In this document: positions 28,638 to 38,088 of the stretch, piece after piece
Layout: every line of letters starts with the position of its first letter
How positions within the stretch are numbered: the stretch's first letter is position 1
Source: Chitinophagaceae bacterium
GTDB lineage: Bacteria > Bacteroidota > Bacteroidia > Chitinophagales > Chitinophagaceae
Length of the DNA: 48,805 nt
Reading direction: 5' to 3'
Assembly (NCBI GenBank): GCA_025923075.1
Contig: JAICGN010000022.1
Span: forward strand, 1 to 48,805
Translations under genes and position numbers: made by a program
The notes under the pieces: generated by a model
What the model saw: the letters and a program-made list of their open reading frames with translations, nothing else
What the model was told of the DNA's origin: nothing
The model's database searches: none

Positions 28638-29177
28638 TTACCTGATTTGTGGGAGCAGCTCACGTGGCTCGTTGAAAACAGTGATACTTTGTATCACACT
28701 TTCGTAAAGAAACCCTTGGTTTTCCATGTGCTCAAGATGTTTTAAAAGAGGATCAAAAAAATTCTCTGAATTAATGATATAGATTTTTTTGTCATGAATG
28801 GATAATTGATTCCATGTTACCATTTCAAAAAATTCATCAAGAGTGCCTACACCACCTGGTAAAATGACTGCTGCATCACACAGCTCATACATCCTTTTCT
28901 TGCGGACATGCATGTCTTCCACGATTGATAATTCTGTAATGTTTTCATGCTGATGTTCCCGGTCCACCAGCCTTTGAGGAATGATACCAATCACTTTTCC
29001 GCCGCTCTCCATCATTGCATCTGCAACTGCACCCATCATGCCTGTGCTGCCACCACCATATATAAGCGTAATATTATTTTTGGCTAAAATTTTTCCTAAT
29101 TCCTTTGCATGTTCAGTATAAACAGGATTATTTCCATTCTTTGAGCCACAAAAAACTGCAAGTGAATTTATCTTCAT
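28638..29177 (-). CDS. LOG-family (TIGR00730) nucleotide phosphoribohydrolase
   Basis: A 179-residue Rossmann-fold protein of the LOG/TIGR00730 family. It begins INSLAVFCGSKNG, carries GGGSTGMMGAVADA near 41-54, and has the family motif PGGVGTLDE at 107-115, where the glutamate and the nearby R/K residues (VRKKR, 91-95) form the active site. The family cleaves nucleoside 5'-monophosphates between base and ribose-5-phosphate; plant-type members release cytokinins. The bacterial role is usually nucleotide salvage or clean-up. Divergent from the symporter gene. Confidence 0.9.
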   Translation of the reverse strand: MKINSLAVFCGSKNGNNPVYTEHAKELGKILAKNNITLIYGGGSTGMMGAVADAMMESGGKVIGIIPQRLVDREHQHENITELSIVEDMHVRKKRMYELCDAAVILPGGVGTLDEFFEMVTWNQLSIHDKKIYIINSENFFDPLLKHLEHMENQGFLYESVIQSITVFNEPRELLPQIR

Positions 29178-29260
29178 AGATTTATTTTATCTTGTCAACT
29201 TTTATTGCAGTAAATATCGTATTTATCTGTAATGCAGGATCATTAATTTAAAATCATCTT

Positions 29261-30793
29261 ATGTCTCCGGTTCTGTTGTTCACCTTTGTTATTGGGTATT
29301 TTCTGTTATTGCTTGGTGTTGCATGGCTCACTTCCCGCAATTCAAATAATGAATCATTTTTTATTGGTAACCGCAGCAGTAACTGGATGTTGGTAGCATT
29401 CGGAATGATTGGCACCTCATTAAGCGGAGTCACATTTGTAAGTGTGCCGGGCGGTGTGGGCACAGGCAACTTTTATTATTTCCAGGTAGTACTTGGCTAT
29501 TTATTGGGCTATGCAGTTATTGCTTTTGTATTAATCCCTTTGTATTACAAGATGAACCTTACCAGTATTTACACTTACCTGGAAAAACGGTTTGGGATAA
29601 ATGCACATAAGGCAGGCGCTTTCTTTTTCATTCTTTCAAGAACAGTTGGCGCCACAGCCCGGTTATATCTTGTAATAAGCGTTTTACAAATTTTTATTTT
29701 CAAAGATCTTGGTATTCCTTTTATATTAACAACACTTGTAATTCTCGCATTGATACTCTTATACACTTTCGAAGGAGGTGTGAAAACAATTATTTATACT
29801 GACACATTGCAAACGACCGGTATGTTAGTTGGACTGGTTGTGTGCATCATTGCAGTAATAAAAGCGTTAGGAACTGATTTTGGTGGGGCATGGGAAATGA
29901 TGTCCGATAAAGGGTACACAAATATTTTCAATTGGGATGTAAAAGCCGGCTCATTTGCGCTGAAACATATTATTGGGGGTATGTTTATCGCCATTGCTAT
30001 GACAGGGCTTGACCAGGAGATGATGCAAAAAAATATCAGCGTAAAAACGTTAAAGGATTCACAGAAAAACATCATGACCTTTTCCATGGTGCTAATGCTG
30101 GTCAATTTTCTGTTTCTGGTTTTAGGCGGCGTGCTTTATCTCTATGCAAGTGCAAACAATATCAATGTACCACCCGATGAACTGTTTCCAACCATTGCGT
30201 TAAGTAACGCATTCAGCGGAGCTATTGGTATCATATTTGTCATCGCATTGATCTCTGCGCTATTTCCTAGTGTTGATGGAGCTATCACATCATTGACATC
30301 CTGTTTTTGCATAGATATTCTTGGACTTCAGAAAACGAGTGGAACAGAAAAGGCAAAGAAAAGGACAAGGTTAAAAGTACATTTTACTTTTGCTCTAGTG
30401 TTTTTTCTTATGGTGTTGGTATTTGAATGGATGAATGATAAATCGATCATTGATTTCATTTTGAAATTTGCCGGTGTTACTTACGGTCCGCTACTTGGTC
30501 TGTTTGCGTTTGGTATTTTAACAAAAAGAAAACTAAAGGAGGATCTTATTTGGACAGTTTGTATTGTGGCACCTTTAATTGCACTGGGGATTGATATGCT
30601 TAGCAACCCTGCATGGTATGAAGCAAAGCTTCACATGCAGCTCGGACTTGACAGGTTATCTGCAGCAATTTTCAATGGCTATAAAATAGGCAATGAACTT
30701 ATTCTTATAAATGGTATCATCACGTTTGCCGGCTTATGGCTTATTTCAAATACGGCTTCCCGGGATGTAAAACCTGAATTGCGATCAGCGTGA
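29261..30793 (+). CDS. Sodium:solute symporter (SSS family)
   Basis: A 510-residue polytopic membrane protein with about 13 hydrophobic helices. Features of the SSS fold are visible: TSRNSNNESFFIGNRSSNWM after helix 1, GTSLSGVTFVSVPGGVGTGNFYYFQ, and an R-rich EKRFGINAHKAGAFFFILSR loop. It should bring in a solute using a sodium gradient; the substrate cannot be told. The stop codon overlaps the GTG start of the next gene by 4 bases (GTGA), so it heads an operon with an O-methyltransferase, a glucosaminidase and hpt. Confidence 0.92.
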   Translation: MSPVLLFTFVIGYFLLLLGVAWLTSRNSNNESFFIGNRSSNWMLVAFGMIGTSLSGVTFVSVPGGVGTGNFYYFQVVLGYLLGYAVIAFVLIPLYYKMNLTSIYTYLEKRFGINAHKAGAFFFILSRTVGATARLYLVISVLQIFIFKDLGIPFILTTLVILALILLYTFEGGVKTIIYTDTLQTTGMLVGLVVCIIAVIKALGTDFGGAWEMMSDKGYTNIFNWDVKAGSFALKHIIGGMFIAIAMTGLDQEMMQKNISVKTLKDSQKNIMTFSMVLMLVNFLFLVLGGVLYLYASANNINVPPDELFPTIALSNAFSGAIGIIFVIALISALFPSVDGAITSLTSCFCIDILGLQKTSGTEKAKKRTRLKVHFTFALVFFLMVLVFEWMNDKSIIDFILKFAGVTYGPLLGLFAFGILTKRKLKEDLIWTVCIVAPLIALGIDMLSNPAWYEAKLHMQLGLDRLSAAIFNGYKIGNELILINGIITFAGLWLISNTASRDVKPELRSA

Positions 30794-31458
30794 GATTATC
30801 TTTGCAAAAAAATTTCAATTTGGAATTAATCAATCCATTGGTACAGGCATATGCGGAAAAATTTTCCTCCCCCGAAGACACGTTATTAAAGGAGGTTGCT
30901 GATTTTACCAATGCTAATCATCCTGAACATCAAATGCTCAGCGGGCATCTGCAGGGAAAATTTCTCGAGATGGCAAGCATGATGATCAGGCCTCGCCGAA
31001 TTCTTGAAATCGGAACGTTTACCGGCTATAGCGCTTTATGTTTGGCAAAAGGTTTGACAGAGGACGGGCTTTTACATACGATCGAATTAAGGGAAGATGA
31101 TGCGGCTACTGCTAAGGGTTTTTTCGACCGGTCAGTTTATAAAGAAAAGATCATCTTACATACAGGAGATGCCAAAGAAATCGTTACTATTTTGGATGAT
31201 ATATTTGATCTTGTATTTATCGACGCCGATAAACCGGGATATATCGAATATTTTAACCTCATTTTTCCAAAACTGAGAAAAAACGGGTTTATTTTTGCAG
31301 ATAATGTTTTTTTTCATGGACAGGCAATGGAAGCCCGGCCCAAGGGAAAAAATGCAAAAGCAATAAAAGAGTTTAACGCTTTTATAAACAAACGAACTGA
31401 TATTGAGCAAATGATCCTTACCCTTCGTGATGGTTTATGTTTAATAAGAAAAAAGTAA
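30790..31458 (+). CDS. Class I SAM-dependent O-methyltransferase (CCoAOMT-like)
   Basis: A 222-residue methyltransferase of the caffeoyl-CoA / catechol type. It begins at a GTG that overlaps the symporter stop. The SAM-binding motif is ILEIGTFTGYSALCLAKGL, motif II is the acidic IELREDD, and the metal-binding segment is LVFIDADKPGYIEYF, with further FADNVFFHG. It should methylate a catechol-like hydroxyl with a divalent metal; the substrate is unknown. Translational coupling to the symporter is likely. The next gene starts 8 bases downstream. Confidence 0.92.
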   Translation: MRLSLQKNFNLELINPLVQAYAEKFSSPEDTLLKEVADFTNANHPEHQMLSGHLQGKFLEMASMMIRPRRILEIGTFTGYSALCLAKGLTEDGLLHTIELREDDAATAKGFFDRSVYKEKIILHTGDAKEIVTILDDIFDLVFIDADKPGYIEYFNLIFPKLRKNGFIFADNVFFHGQAMEARPKGKNAKAIKEFNAFINKRTDIEQMILTLRDGLCLIRKK

Positions 31459-31466
31459 GATCACCC

Positions 31467-32498
31467 ATGCAAAAACTAAAGATCCTAGGCCTGCTATTTG
31501 CCTGCCTGACGCTGAAGGATTCCTTCGCCCAGCAAGACCGTGTAGTAATTGAATATATCACCGCTTATAAGGACCTGGCAGTGGCAGAAATGCAACGGAC
31601 AGGAATTCCTGCCTCGATAAAACTTGCGCAAGGCATTCATGAAACCAGCGCCGGTACAAGTGACCTTGTGAAAAGATCAAACAATCACTTTGGATTAAAA
31701 TGCAAGGCAGAGTGGACCGGGATGACAGTAAAACATACTGATGATGCGCCAAATGAATGTTTTCGCAAATATGAAAGTTCGAAGGATTCTTATAAGGATC
31801 AATCTAATTATCTTAAAAACTCTCCGCGTTACGCATCGTTGTTTGAGCTTGATCCTACTGACTATAAAGCATGGGCATTCGGGCTAAAAAAAGCTGGTTA
31901 TGCTACAAATCCAAAATATTCACAAGTTTTGATCAAACTGATTGAAGATTATGATTTGCAGGATTACACTATGATTGCTTTAGGTAAATTAAAATCAGGC
32001 CAAGAAACCTTAGCGATAGGTAATAAGGGTGATAAAAAGAAATCAGAAATAATAATGCCCGAAAAGCCTGTTGTGATGCCACCTGAACCGGAGGTAGTCG
32101 TCTATTCAAAGAAACAACCCGATTATCCGGAAGGCGAATTTAAAATAAATGAAACAAAAGTTATTTACGCAAAAAAGGGGACGTCATATTTATCAATAGC
32201 AGAGAAGTATGCAATACCACTCGCAAGGATTTTTGAGTTTAATGAAATGAAGGTGCAGGAATTTGTTGAGAAGGATCAGCTCATTTATATAATGCGAAAA
32301 AGAAAAACGGGGTTGAATGAACAACATACGGTAAAGCCTGGAGAAACACTGGGTGATATTGCACAAGCCGAAGCATTGCGGATTGAAAGTTTGCTTGAAT
32401 ATAATTTTCTTCAACCAAAAATGCAGCCTGCAGTAGGTTCTGTACTATATTTACGCAGCAAAGCCCCGGGAATGCCAACATTGGCTAACGGGAGATAA
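31467..32498 (+). CDS. Exported N-acetylglucosaminidase with LysM domains
   Basis: I chose the ATG at 31467, since it gives a clean signal peptide (MQKLKILGLLFACLTLKDSF, cut after AQ); the frame is open to an ATG at 31437, inside the previous gene. The product of 343 residues has a GH73-type mannosyl-glycoprotein endo-N-acetylglucosaminidase domain (about 30-165), with the likely acid E in IKLAQGIHETSAG, plus NHFGLKC and YSQVLIKLIEDYDL. Two LysM-like repeats follow (SYLSIAEKYAIPLARIFEFN and HTVKPGETLGDIAQAEAL). It should cut peptidoglycan glycans in the periplasm. Second-last gene of the symporter operon. Confidence 0.9.
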   Translation: MQKLKILGLLFACLTLKDSFAQQDRVVIEYITAYKDLAVAEMQRTGIPASIKLAQGIHETSAGTSDLVKRSNNHFGLKCKAEWTGMTVKHTDDAPNECFRKYESSKDSYKDQSNYLKNSPRYASLFELDPTDYKAWAFGLKKAGYATNPKYSQVLIKLIEDYDLQDYTMIALGKLKSGQETLAIGNKGDKKKSEIIMPEKPVVMPPEPEVVVYSKKQPDYPEGEFKINETKVIYAKKGTSYLSIAEKYAIPLARIFEFNEMKVQEFVEKDQLIYIMRKRKTGLNEQHTVKPGETLGDIAQAEALRIESLLEYNFLQPKMQPAVGSVLYLRSKAPGMPTLANGR

Positions 32499-32510
32499 CC
32501 AAAAGGCCTG

Positions 32511-33044
32511 ATGTCCCAAATCAAAGTTCATGATAAATTATTTGGTCCCTTTCTTTCGGAACAGGATATACAGCACCAGGTAAAGAAAATGGCTGAGGCT
32601 ATCAATTCAGATTATGCAGGTCTGCGACCAATGTGTATCGTTATTTTGAATGGCTCGTTCATGTTTGCTGCCGACCTATTCAAATCCCTTACAATTGACG
32701 CAGAAATATGTTTTATTAAACTGGCTTCTTATAAGGGAACAACATCAAGCGGGCAGGTGATAACAGCAATTGGTCTGGATGTTGATATTATCGGAAAAGA
32801 TATAATTATAATTGAAGATATAGTTGATACCGGAAAAACATTGAATGAGTTTTTACCTAAACTGCTTCATCACCAACCTGCATCAATGAAGATTGCTGCA
32901 CTCCTCCATAAACCTGAGGCTATGAAATTTCCCATCAGGATTGATTATCTCGGATTTTCAATCCCCAACAAATTTGTAGTGGGATACGGTCTTGATTACG
33001 ACGGACTCGGAAGAAATTTGAAAGAAATTTACCAGTTGATATAG
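32511..33044 (+). CDS. hpt: Hypoxanthine phosphoribosyltransferase
   Basis: A 177-residue purine-salvage enzyme which joins hypoxanthine (or guanine) to PRPP. The PRPP-binding loop is IIIIEDIVDTGKTLNEF; CFIKLASYKGTTSSGQV holds the flexible loop; the C-terminal VVGYGLDYDGLGRNL is a typical HPRT ending. It begins 12 bases after the glucosaminidase, so it is probably the last gene of this operon. Confidence 0.95.
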   Translation: MSQIKVHDKLFGPFLSEQDIQHQVKKMAEAINSDYAGLRPMCIVILNGSFMFAADLFKSLTIDAEICFIKLASYKGTTSSGQVITAIGLDVDIIGKDIIIIEDIVDTGKTLNEFLPKLLHHQPASMKIAALLHKPEAMKFPIRIDYLGFSIPNKFVVGYGLDYDGLGRNLKEIYQLI

Positions 33045-33101
33045 TAGTATTGCCTTATTACTGTTGAATTTTTGTACTTTGATCAAAGGTTAAATATCCG
33101 C

Positions 33102-34859
33102 GTGAAAAGCTTTGGTTATATTATTGTGTTACTGCTGATTGCATTGCCATTTTACGGTCAGCAGTTTTATCTCCGCGGCGAGGTGAGAGATGAAGGTGGT
33201 AATCTTTTGCAAAACGTAAATATCAAACAACAAAGCACCGGTTATCTTTTTCGTACCGGTAATTCCGGATCTTTTGGAATTCCTTCGTCAAAAGGAGCCG
33301 ATACATTGGTATTTACTTATGAAGGATTTCAAAAAGAGGAAATCGTAGTGAAATCGGATAAATACCTGACGCTTTACCTCAAACATTTGCCGTCGATTGT
33401 TTCAAGCATTAAAAAAAGCAGGTTAGCATCACTGACAAAAGATCTTTCAAGAGAGAATCAAAGGAAGTGGTACTCTGGTGATGAAACTTATGCGAGCATT
33501 GTCGAAAACAATTTTGTAGACGCTAAACACTATCCAACCACAGGTGTTGCCTTGAATATTGACAGGGCTTCATATAGTAACGTCAGGCGGTTTATCAATC
33601 TCAACCTGGCAGTACCACCGGATGCCGTAAGAATAGAAGAGATGCTGAATTATTTCAATTTTGGTTATGAATCACCCAATGATAAGTCGCTGTTCAAAAT
33701 CAAAACCACACTTACCAACTGCCCATGGAATAAGGACAACCAGCTCTTCTTTATAAACGTTTTTTCAAAAAAACTCAACCTCGATTCTTTACCGCCCTCA
33801 AACCTTGTTTTTCTTGTTGATATTTCGGGATCAATGGATATGCCAAACCGTTTGCCACTGCTGAAATCAGCTTTCAAAATGCTTGCAATGAATTTACGCG
33901 AAAAAGATACAGTGAGCATAGTGGTTTATGGTGGTGCGGTTGGCGTGTTGCTTTTTCCTACTGCAGGAAATGAAAAGGAAAAAATAAACAAAGCAATTGA
34001 CGAAATGCAGCCCGGTGGTTCTACTCCCGGCGAATCGGGGATCAAACTGGCATACATGATCGCTAAAAAACATTTTATTGAAAAAGGAAACAACAGGGTG
34101 ATTCTCGCTACGGATGGTGATTTCAATGTTGGCATTAAAACTGAACAGGAGCTTGATGAATTAATATCCCGCCATAGAGAATCGGGAATTTATTTGACCT
34201 GTCTCGGCGTCGGCATGGGCAATTATAAAGATTCAAAAATTCAAACACTTGCCCGCAAAGGCAATGGAAATTTTGCATATGTAGACGGCTACCAGGAAGC
34301 AGAAAAAATAATTCTGAAGGAATTTACACAAACGCTTTACACCATTGCTGATGATGCGCATTTACAAGTAACATTTGATCCATCATTAGTGAAACAATAC
34401 CGGCTGATCGGTTTTGATAATAAAGTCGGGGCCCTTGCTGATTCAACCTCAGAAATAGAAGGGGGTGAGATCGGTTCTGGTCAATCATTGACCGCAGCTT
34501 TTGAGATCCAACCCAATTTTGAGGCGGGCGCAAATGTATTTTCAAATAAATATGCTGAAGTGAAATTGCATCATAGATTGCCTATGCTGGAGATACAGCA
34601 GCAGGTCACCGAATCTTTTCCGTATAATCCTATTCCATATAAAGATGTTGATCCGATCTTTCGTTTTGCAAGTTCGGTTATCATGTTCGGCTCGGTACTT
34701 AAATCTTCGTCCTTTGCAAAAGATATAGGATGGGGAGATGTATTGTTTCATGCAAGCGAAGCTGCCAATCCTACCGACATAAACCAGGCTCAATTTGTAG
34801 AATTAGTCTATAAGGCAAAAGAGTTTAATACAAAAAAGAAAAAGAAGAATAGAAATTAA
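33102..34859 (+). CDS. Exported von Willebrand factor A (YfbK-type) protein
   Basis: I prefer the GTG at 33102, which gives a normal signal peptide (KSFGYIIVLLLIALPFYGQQ); a TTG ten codons earlier (33072) keeps the frame open. The product of 585 residues has a carboxypeptidase-regulatory-like beta sandwich (about 25-95), the von_Willebrand N-terminal domain (FVDAKHYPTTGVALNIDRAS), a VWA domain with a complete MIDAS (FLVDISGSMD, then GGSTPGESG and ATDGDFNVG), and a DUF3520 C-terminal region (FRFASSVIMFGSVL). It ends in a lysine-rich tail. YfbK-type proteins are surface or periplasmic and of unclear role. Convergent with dnaJ over 135 bases, with no clear terminator. Confidence 0.88.
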   Translation: MKSFGYIIVLLLIALPFYGQQFYLRGEVRDEGGNLLQNVNIKQQSTGYLFRTGNSGSFGIPSSKGADTLVFTYEGFQKEEIVVKSDKYLTLYLKHLPSIVSSIKKSRLASLTKDLSRENQRKWYSGDETYASIVENNFVDAKHYPTTGVALNIDRASYSNVRRFINLNLAVPPDAVRIEEMLNYFNFGYESPNDKSLFKIKTTLTNCPWNKDNQLFFINVFSKKLNLDSLPPSNLVFLVDISGSMDMPNRLPLLKSAFKMLAMNLREKDTVSIVVYGGAVGVLLFPTAGNEKEKINKAIDEMQPGGSTPGESGIKLAYMIAKKHFIEKGNNRVILATDGDFNVGIKTEQELDELISRHRESGIYLTCLGVGMGNYKDSKIQTLARKGNGNFAYVDGYQEAEKIILKEFTQTLYTIADDAHLQVTFDPSLVKQYRLIGFDNKVGALADSTSEIEGGEIGSGQSLTAAFEIQPNFEAGANVFSNKYAEVKLHHRLPMLEIQQQVTESFPYNPIPYKDVDPIFRFASSVIMFGSVLKSSSFAKDIGWGDVLFHASEAANPTDINQAQFVELVYKAKEFNTKKKKKNRN

Positions 34860-34994
34860 ACATCTTTTACTTCAAAATGGTAGCGTCCTGATCGCACGTA
34901 GAGGCGTAATTCTAATCAGGATGTTCAATAGACACTTTAAGGGTGACGTTTGATTATTCGAAAGCAATGAAAATTTCATGAATTGAAAAGGTTG

Positions 34995-36152
34995 TCAGGA
35001 GAAAAGCTCTCTCATCTTATCAAGGAAACTCTTATCTGTTTTATCAGGATGTGGTTTGAAATTAGATGAATGACTCATTTTCTCCAGCATGGCTTTTTCG
35101 TCCGCACTAACATGCTGTGGAGTCCAAACATTTACATGTATTAACTGATCGCCTTTTTGATAACTGTTCACCGCCGGAAAGCCCTTCCCTTTCAACCTGA
35201 AGATCTTTCCACTTTGTGTACCCGGAGGAATTTTTATTTTGGCTCTCCCATCAATCGTAGGCACTTCAAGTTGGGTTCCGAACACTGCATCCGTAAATGA
35301 AATATGCAGATCATATGCAACATTCATTCCATCACGCTGTAATTCTTTGTGTGGTTCTTCTTCAATTAATATTATCAGATCACCGGGCATGCCACCTCTT
35401 TCGCCTGCATTCCCTTTGTTGCTCAAATTTAATTGCATTCCTTCCTGCACACCTGCGGGGATTTCGATTGAGATTGCCTCTTCACCATACACTCTTCCTT
35501 CGCCTTTGCATGCCGAGCATTTCGCTGTAATCGTTGTCCCTTCACCATTACAAGTTGGGCAGGTTGTCACTGTTTGCATCTGGCCAATAAATGTATTGGT
35601 AACTCTTCTTACTTGTCCTGAACCGCCACAGGTGCCACAGTTTTGTACACTGCCTTTGTCTTTTGCCCCGCTTCCGCTACATGTATTACAAATTACATGT
35701 TTTTTTACTTTGATATTTTTCGTGACGCCTTTAGCAATCTCCTCATAAGTCAACTTAATTTTTACACGAAGATTGCTGCCGCGAATACCTCTGCTTCTTG
35801 ATGTTCTACCTCTGCCACCGCCACCTCCAAAAAAACTACCAAAGAGATCCTCTCCGAAAACATCTCCGAACTGACTGAAAATATCTTCCATGTTCATACC
35901 ACCGCCGCTAAATCCACGACCGTTGCTGCTTACTCCGGCGTGGCCGTAGCGATCGTATTGCACTTTTTTATCTGTATCACTTAATACCTCGTAAGCCTCA
36001 GCTGCTTCTTTAAATTTTTCTTCAGCGGCTTTATCACCTGGGTTACGGTCAGGATGGTGCTGCATCGCCACTTTACGGTATGCTTTTTTTATTTCATCCG
36101 CCGAAGCTGATTTGGTAACGCCCAATATTTCGTAATAATCTCTTTTTGACAT
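34995..36152 (-). CDS. dnaJ: Chaperone protein DnaJ
   Basis: A 385-residue type I DnaJ. The J domain (1-70) has the HPD motif in [13 protein letters not shown]-rich region (75-120) follows. The zinc-binding domain contains four CxxCxGxG-type motifs ([32 protein letters not shown]), and a C-terminal substrate-binding domain completes it. It stimulates the ATPase of DnaK and delivers unfolded proteins. It lies 4 bases after grpE on the same strand, so they form an operon; dnaK is not in the window. Confidence 0.98.
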   Translation of the reverse strand: MSKRDYYEILGVTKSASADEIKKAYRKVAMQHHPDRNPGDKAAEEKFKEAAEAYEVLSDTDKKVQYDRYGHAGVSSNGRGFSGGGMNMEDIFSQFGDVFGEDLFGSFFGGGGGRGRTSRSRGIRGSNLRVKIKLTYEEIAKGVTKNIKVKKHVICNTCSGSGAKDKGSVQNCGTCGGSGQVRRVTNTFIGQMQTVTTCPTCNGEGTTITAKCSACKGEGRVYGEEAISIEIPAGVQEGMQLNLSNKGNAGERGGMPGDLIILIEEEPHKELQRDGMNVAYDLHISFTDAVFGTQLEVPTIDGRAKIKIPPGTQSGKIFRLKGKGFPAVNSYQKGDQLIHVNVWTPQHVSADEKAMLEKMSHSSNFKPHPDKTDKSFLDKMRELFS

Positions 36153-36156
36153 AAGC

Positions 36157-36738
36157 TTATTTCCCTACTACCACTTTTGCGTATCGGATAATTTTATCAT
36201 TCAGATAGTAACCTTTTTGAATCTCATCTATTACCTTTCCTTTTTGCTCTTCAGAAGGAGCCGGTACTTCAGTGATCGCTTCGTGTATGTCAGGGTTAAA
36301 ATCTTTATTGATTGTTTCCATCGGTTTCAAACCTTTGGCAGATAAAATACTTCTTAATTTATTAAATACTAACATCACTCCTTCTTTGGCCTGACTTCCT
36401 TCTTCCGACGCGTTTAATTGTTTTTCTGCTCTTTCACAATCATCCAACACTTCAAGCAGATCAACAATCACTTCTTTTCCGGCAGTTTGGATCAGATCCA
36501 TTCTTTCTTTGAGATTTCTTTTCTTGAAATTTTCAAACTCGGCTACTTTACGAATAAATTTCTCCTTCATTTCACCAAGCTCATTCCGCAGCGTTTCGAG
36601 CTCCGGTTCGTTTACCAGGGGTTCGTTGAGATGTGTAGTGCCACTAATGTTTTCGTCCGAATTTATGCCCACGCCTGACTCTTCAGTTTGCTGCATTTTT
36701 GCCTGTTCTTTTGCCTCTTTCATATCTTTTTGACGCAT
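36157..36738 (-). CDS. grpE: Nucleotide exchange factor GrpE
   Basis: A GrpE homologue of 193 residues from the ATG at 36738 ([12 protein letters not shown]). A polar, acidic N-terminal tail precedes a long coiled coil ([11 protein letters not shown]-like region), the [17 protein letters not shown] segment, and a C-terminal beta domain ([35 protein letters not shown]). It speeds ADP release from DnaK. The frame is open to 36786, but a Bacteroidota -7 box lies inside that extension (36757-36764), so the downstream ATG is more likely. Co-transcribed with dnaJ. Confidence 0.95.
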   Translation of the reverse strand: MRQKDMKEAKEQAKMQQTEESGVGINSDENISGTTHLNEPLVNEPELETLRNELGEMKEKFIRKVAEFENFKKRNLKERMDLIQTAGKEVIVDLLEVLDDCERAEKQLNASEEGSQAKEGVMLVFNKLRSILSAKGLKPMETINKDFNPDIHEAITEVPAPSEEQKGKVIDEIQKGYYLNDKIIRYAKVVVGK

Positions 36739-36756
36739 TTTTTTCAAAATTGATTG

Positions 36757-36764
36757 CAAAGGTA
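36757..36764 (-). promoter_or_regulatory. Bacteroidota -7 box (TACCTTTG) of grpE-dnaJ
   Basis: TACCTTTG on the minus strand fits TAnnTTTG, 18 bases before the ATG at 36738. No -33 TTG is seen at the usual spacing. It argues against the longer grpE frame. Confidence 0.55.
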
Positions 36765-36847
36765 AGGTTGTCAATAATACTGCCAACGCTATTTGGAAGA
36801 CAAATTGACGGGTTAAAAGTTGCTCATTTTCAATATCAGGCGACGGT

Positions 36848-36855
36848 TACCTTTG
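36848..36855 (+). promoter_or_regulatory. Bacteroidota -7 box (TACCTTTG) of rlmI-type gene
   Basis: TACCTTTG matches TAnnTTTG exactly and ends 4 bases before the ATG at 36860, so the transcript would have a very short leader or none. A TTG at 36820-36822 is 25 bases upstream, somewhat too far for a typical -33. Confidence 0.55.
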
Positions 36856-36859
36856 CGCG

Positions 36860-38032
36860 ATGATAAAAGTTTTTCTCCGAAAAAAGATCAGTCGACGGGT
36901 GGTGGACGGTCATCCCTGGATATTCTCAAACGAGATAGAGAAGGTTGACGGCTTACTATCAGGTGGAGAAATCGTCAACGTATTTACACATGACAACAAA
37001 TTCATTGGCAGTGGGTATATAAATCCCAAGTCGCAGATAATGGTGCGATTATTAACAAGGGACAAAGGCATTGGCATTAATGAGGATTTCTTTTACAAGC
37101 GGATATTGCAATGTTGGGAGTATCGCCAGAAAATAGGGTATACTGAAAATTGCAGGCTTGCATTTGGAGAAGCCGATTCATTGCCTCAACTGATCATCGA
37201 TAAGTTCAATGATTATTTTGTTATTCAAACGTTGGCGCTGGGTATTGATCTTTGGAAAACAGCAATAGTGGATGCCTTAAAGAAGATTTTTAATCCTAGA
37301 GGCATTTATGAACGAAATGATGTACCGGTAAGGGAATTAGAAGGCATGGAGCAACATAAGGGATTCTTATCAACACCTTTTGACACTAATATCATTATTC
37401 ATGAGAACGGACTAAAATTTAATGTGGATATAGAAAATGGGCAAAAAACCGGTTATTTTCTTGATCAGCAGGATAACCGAAAGGCTATTGAGCACATTGT
37501 AAAAGGAGCCGATGTTCTTGGCGCATTTACCTATACAGGTAGTTTTGAAATTCATGCTGCTTGTTATGGGGCCAAATCGGTGCTGGGTATTGATATTTCT
37601 GAAAATGCAGTGCAGCAGGCGAACCAAAACGCTGCATTAAATGAGGTAGCAAGTATTTGCAAATTCCAAACAGCAAATGCCTTTGATGTATTAAAAGAAT
37701 GGAGCAAGGAAGAAAAAAGATACGATGTAGTGATGCTTGACCCGCCTGCGTTTACTAAAAGCAGGGAGACAATACAAAAAGCGATTGCAGGATATAAAGA
37801 AATTAATTTAAGGGGAATGAAACTTACAAAGCCGGGTGGCTTTCTTGTAACATCCTCCTGTACGAGTCTCGTAAATGCTGAATTATTCTTACAGACACTG
37901 GATATGGCCGCAAAAGATGCAAAGCGTACGTTGAGACAGGTGACTTTTCGAACCCAATCACCGGATCACCCAATTATAAGGGGTATTGAAAATACTGAGT
38001 ATCTCAAATTTCTTATCGTTGAGGTACAATGA
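36860..38032 (+). CDS. RlmI-type 23S rRNA cytosine methyltransferase
   Basis: A 390-residue class I SAM-dependent methyltransferase. The PUA domain (FLRKKISRRVVDGHPWIFSN, 5-80) is typical of the RlmI/RlmK group. An EEHAD-like insert (to about 190) is followed by a Rossmann domain with LGAFTYTGSFEIHAACYGA, GIDISENAV, and the catalytic motif DPPAFTKS, then SSCTSLV. E. coli RlmI makes m5C1962 in 23S rRNA; I infer the same type of target here. A hairpin follows the stop. Confidence 0.88.
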   Translation: MIKVFLRKKISRRVVDGHPWIFSNEIEKVDGLLSGGEIVNVFTHDNKFIGSGYINPKSQIMVRLLTRDKGIGINEDFFYKRILQCWEYRQKIGYTENCRLAFGEADSLPQLIIDKFNDYFVIQTLALGIDLWKTAIVDALKKIFNPRGIYERNDVPVRELEGMEQHKGFLSTPFDTNIIIHENGLKFNVDIENGQKTGYFLDQQDNRKAIEHIVKGADVLGAFTYTGSFEIHAACYGAKSVLGIDISENAVQQANQNAALNEVASICKFQTANAFDVLKEWSKEEKRYDVVMLDPPAFTKSRETIQKAIAGYKEINLRGMKLTKPGGFLVTSSCTSLVNAELFLQTLDMAAKDAKRTLRQVTFRTQSPDHPIIRGIENTEYLKFLIVEVQ

Positions 38033-38040
38033 TGTTTAAA

Positions 38041-38068
38041 ATAAAAAAGCACTTCATAAAGAAGTGCT
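38041..38068 (-). terminator. Terminator of T9SS sorting-domain gene, probably bidirectional
   Basis: AGCACTTC (38048-38055) pairs with GAAGTGCT (38061-38068) round a 5-base loop. The minus-strand side runs into TTTTTTAT; the plus-strand side has a weaker T-rich tail. It lies between the convergent rlmI-type gene and the minus-strand gene at 38089. Confidence 0.8.
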
Positions 38069-38088
38069 CTTAAAGTATTTTAAGGTTA

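Noticed and set aside
34880-34925. Inverted repeat TCCTGAT/ATCAGGA between the VWA gene and dnaJ
   Set aside because: Seven-base arms with a loop of over 20 bases and no T-tract; not a convincing terminator.
35239-35748. Plus-strand open frame of 169 codons over dnaJ
   Set aside because: Antisense shadow of the cysteine-rich and G/F regions of a complete DnaJ.
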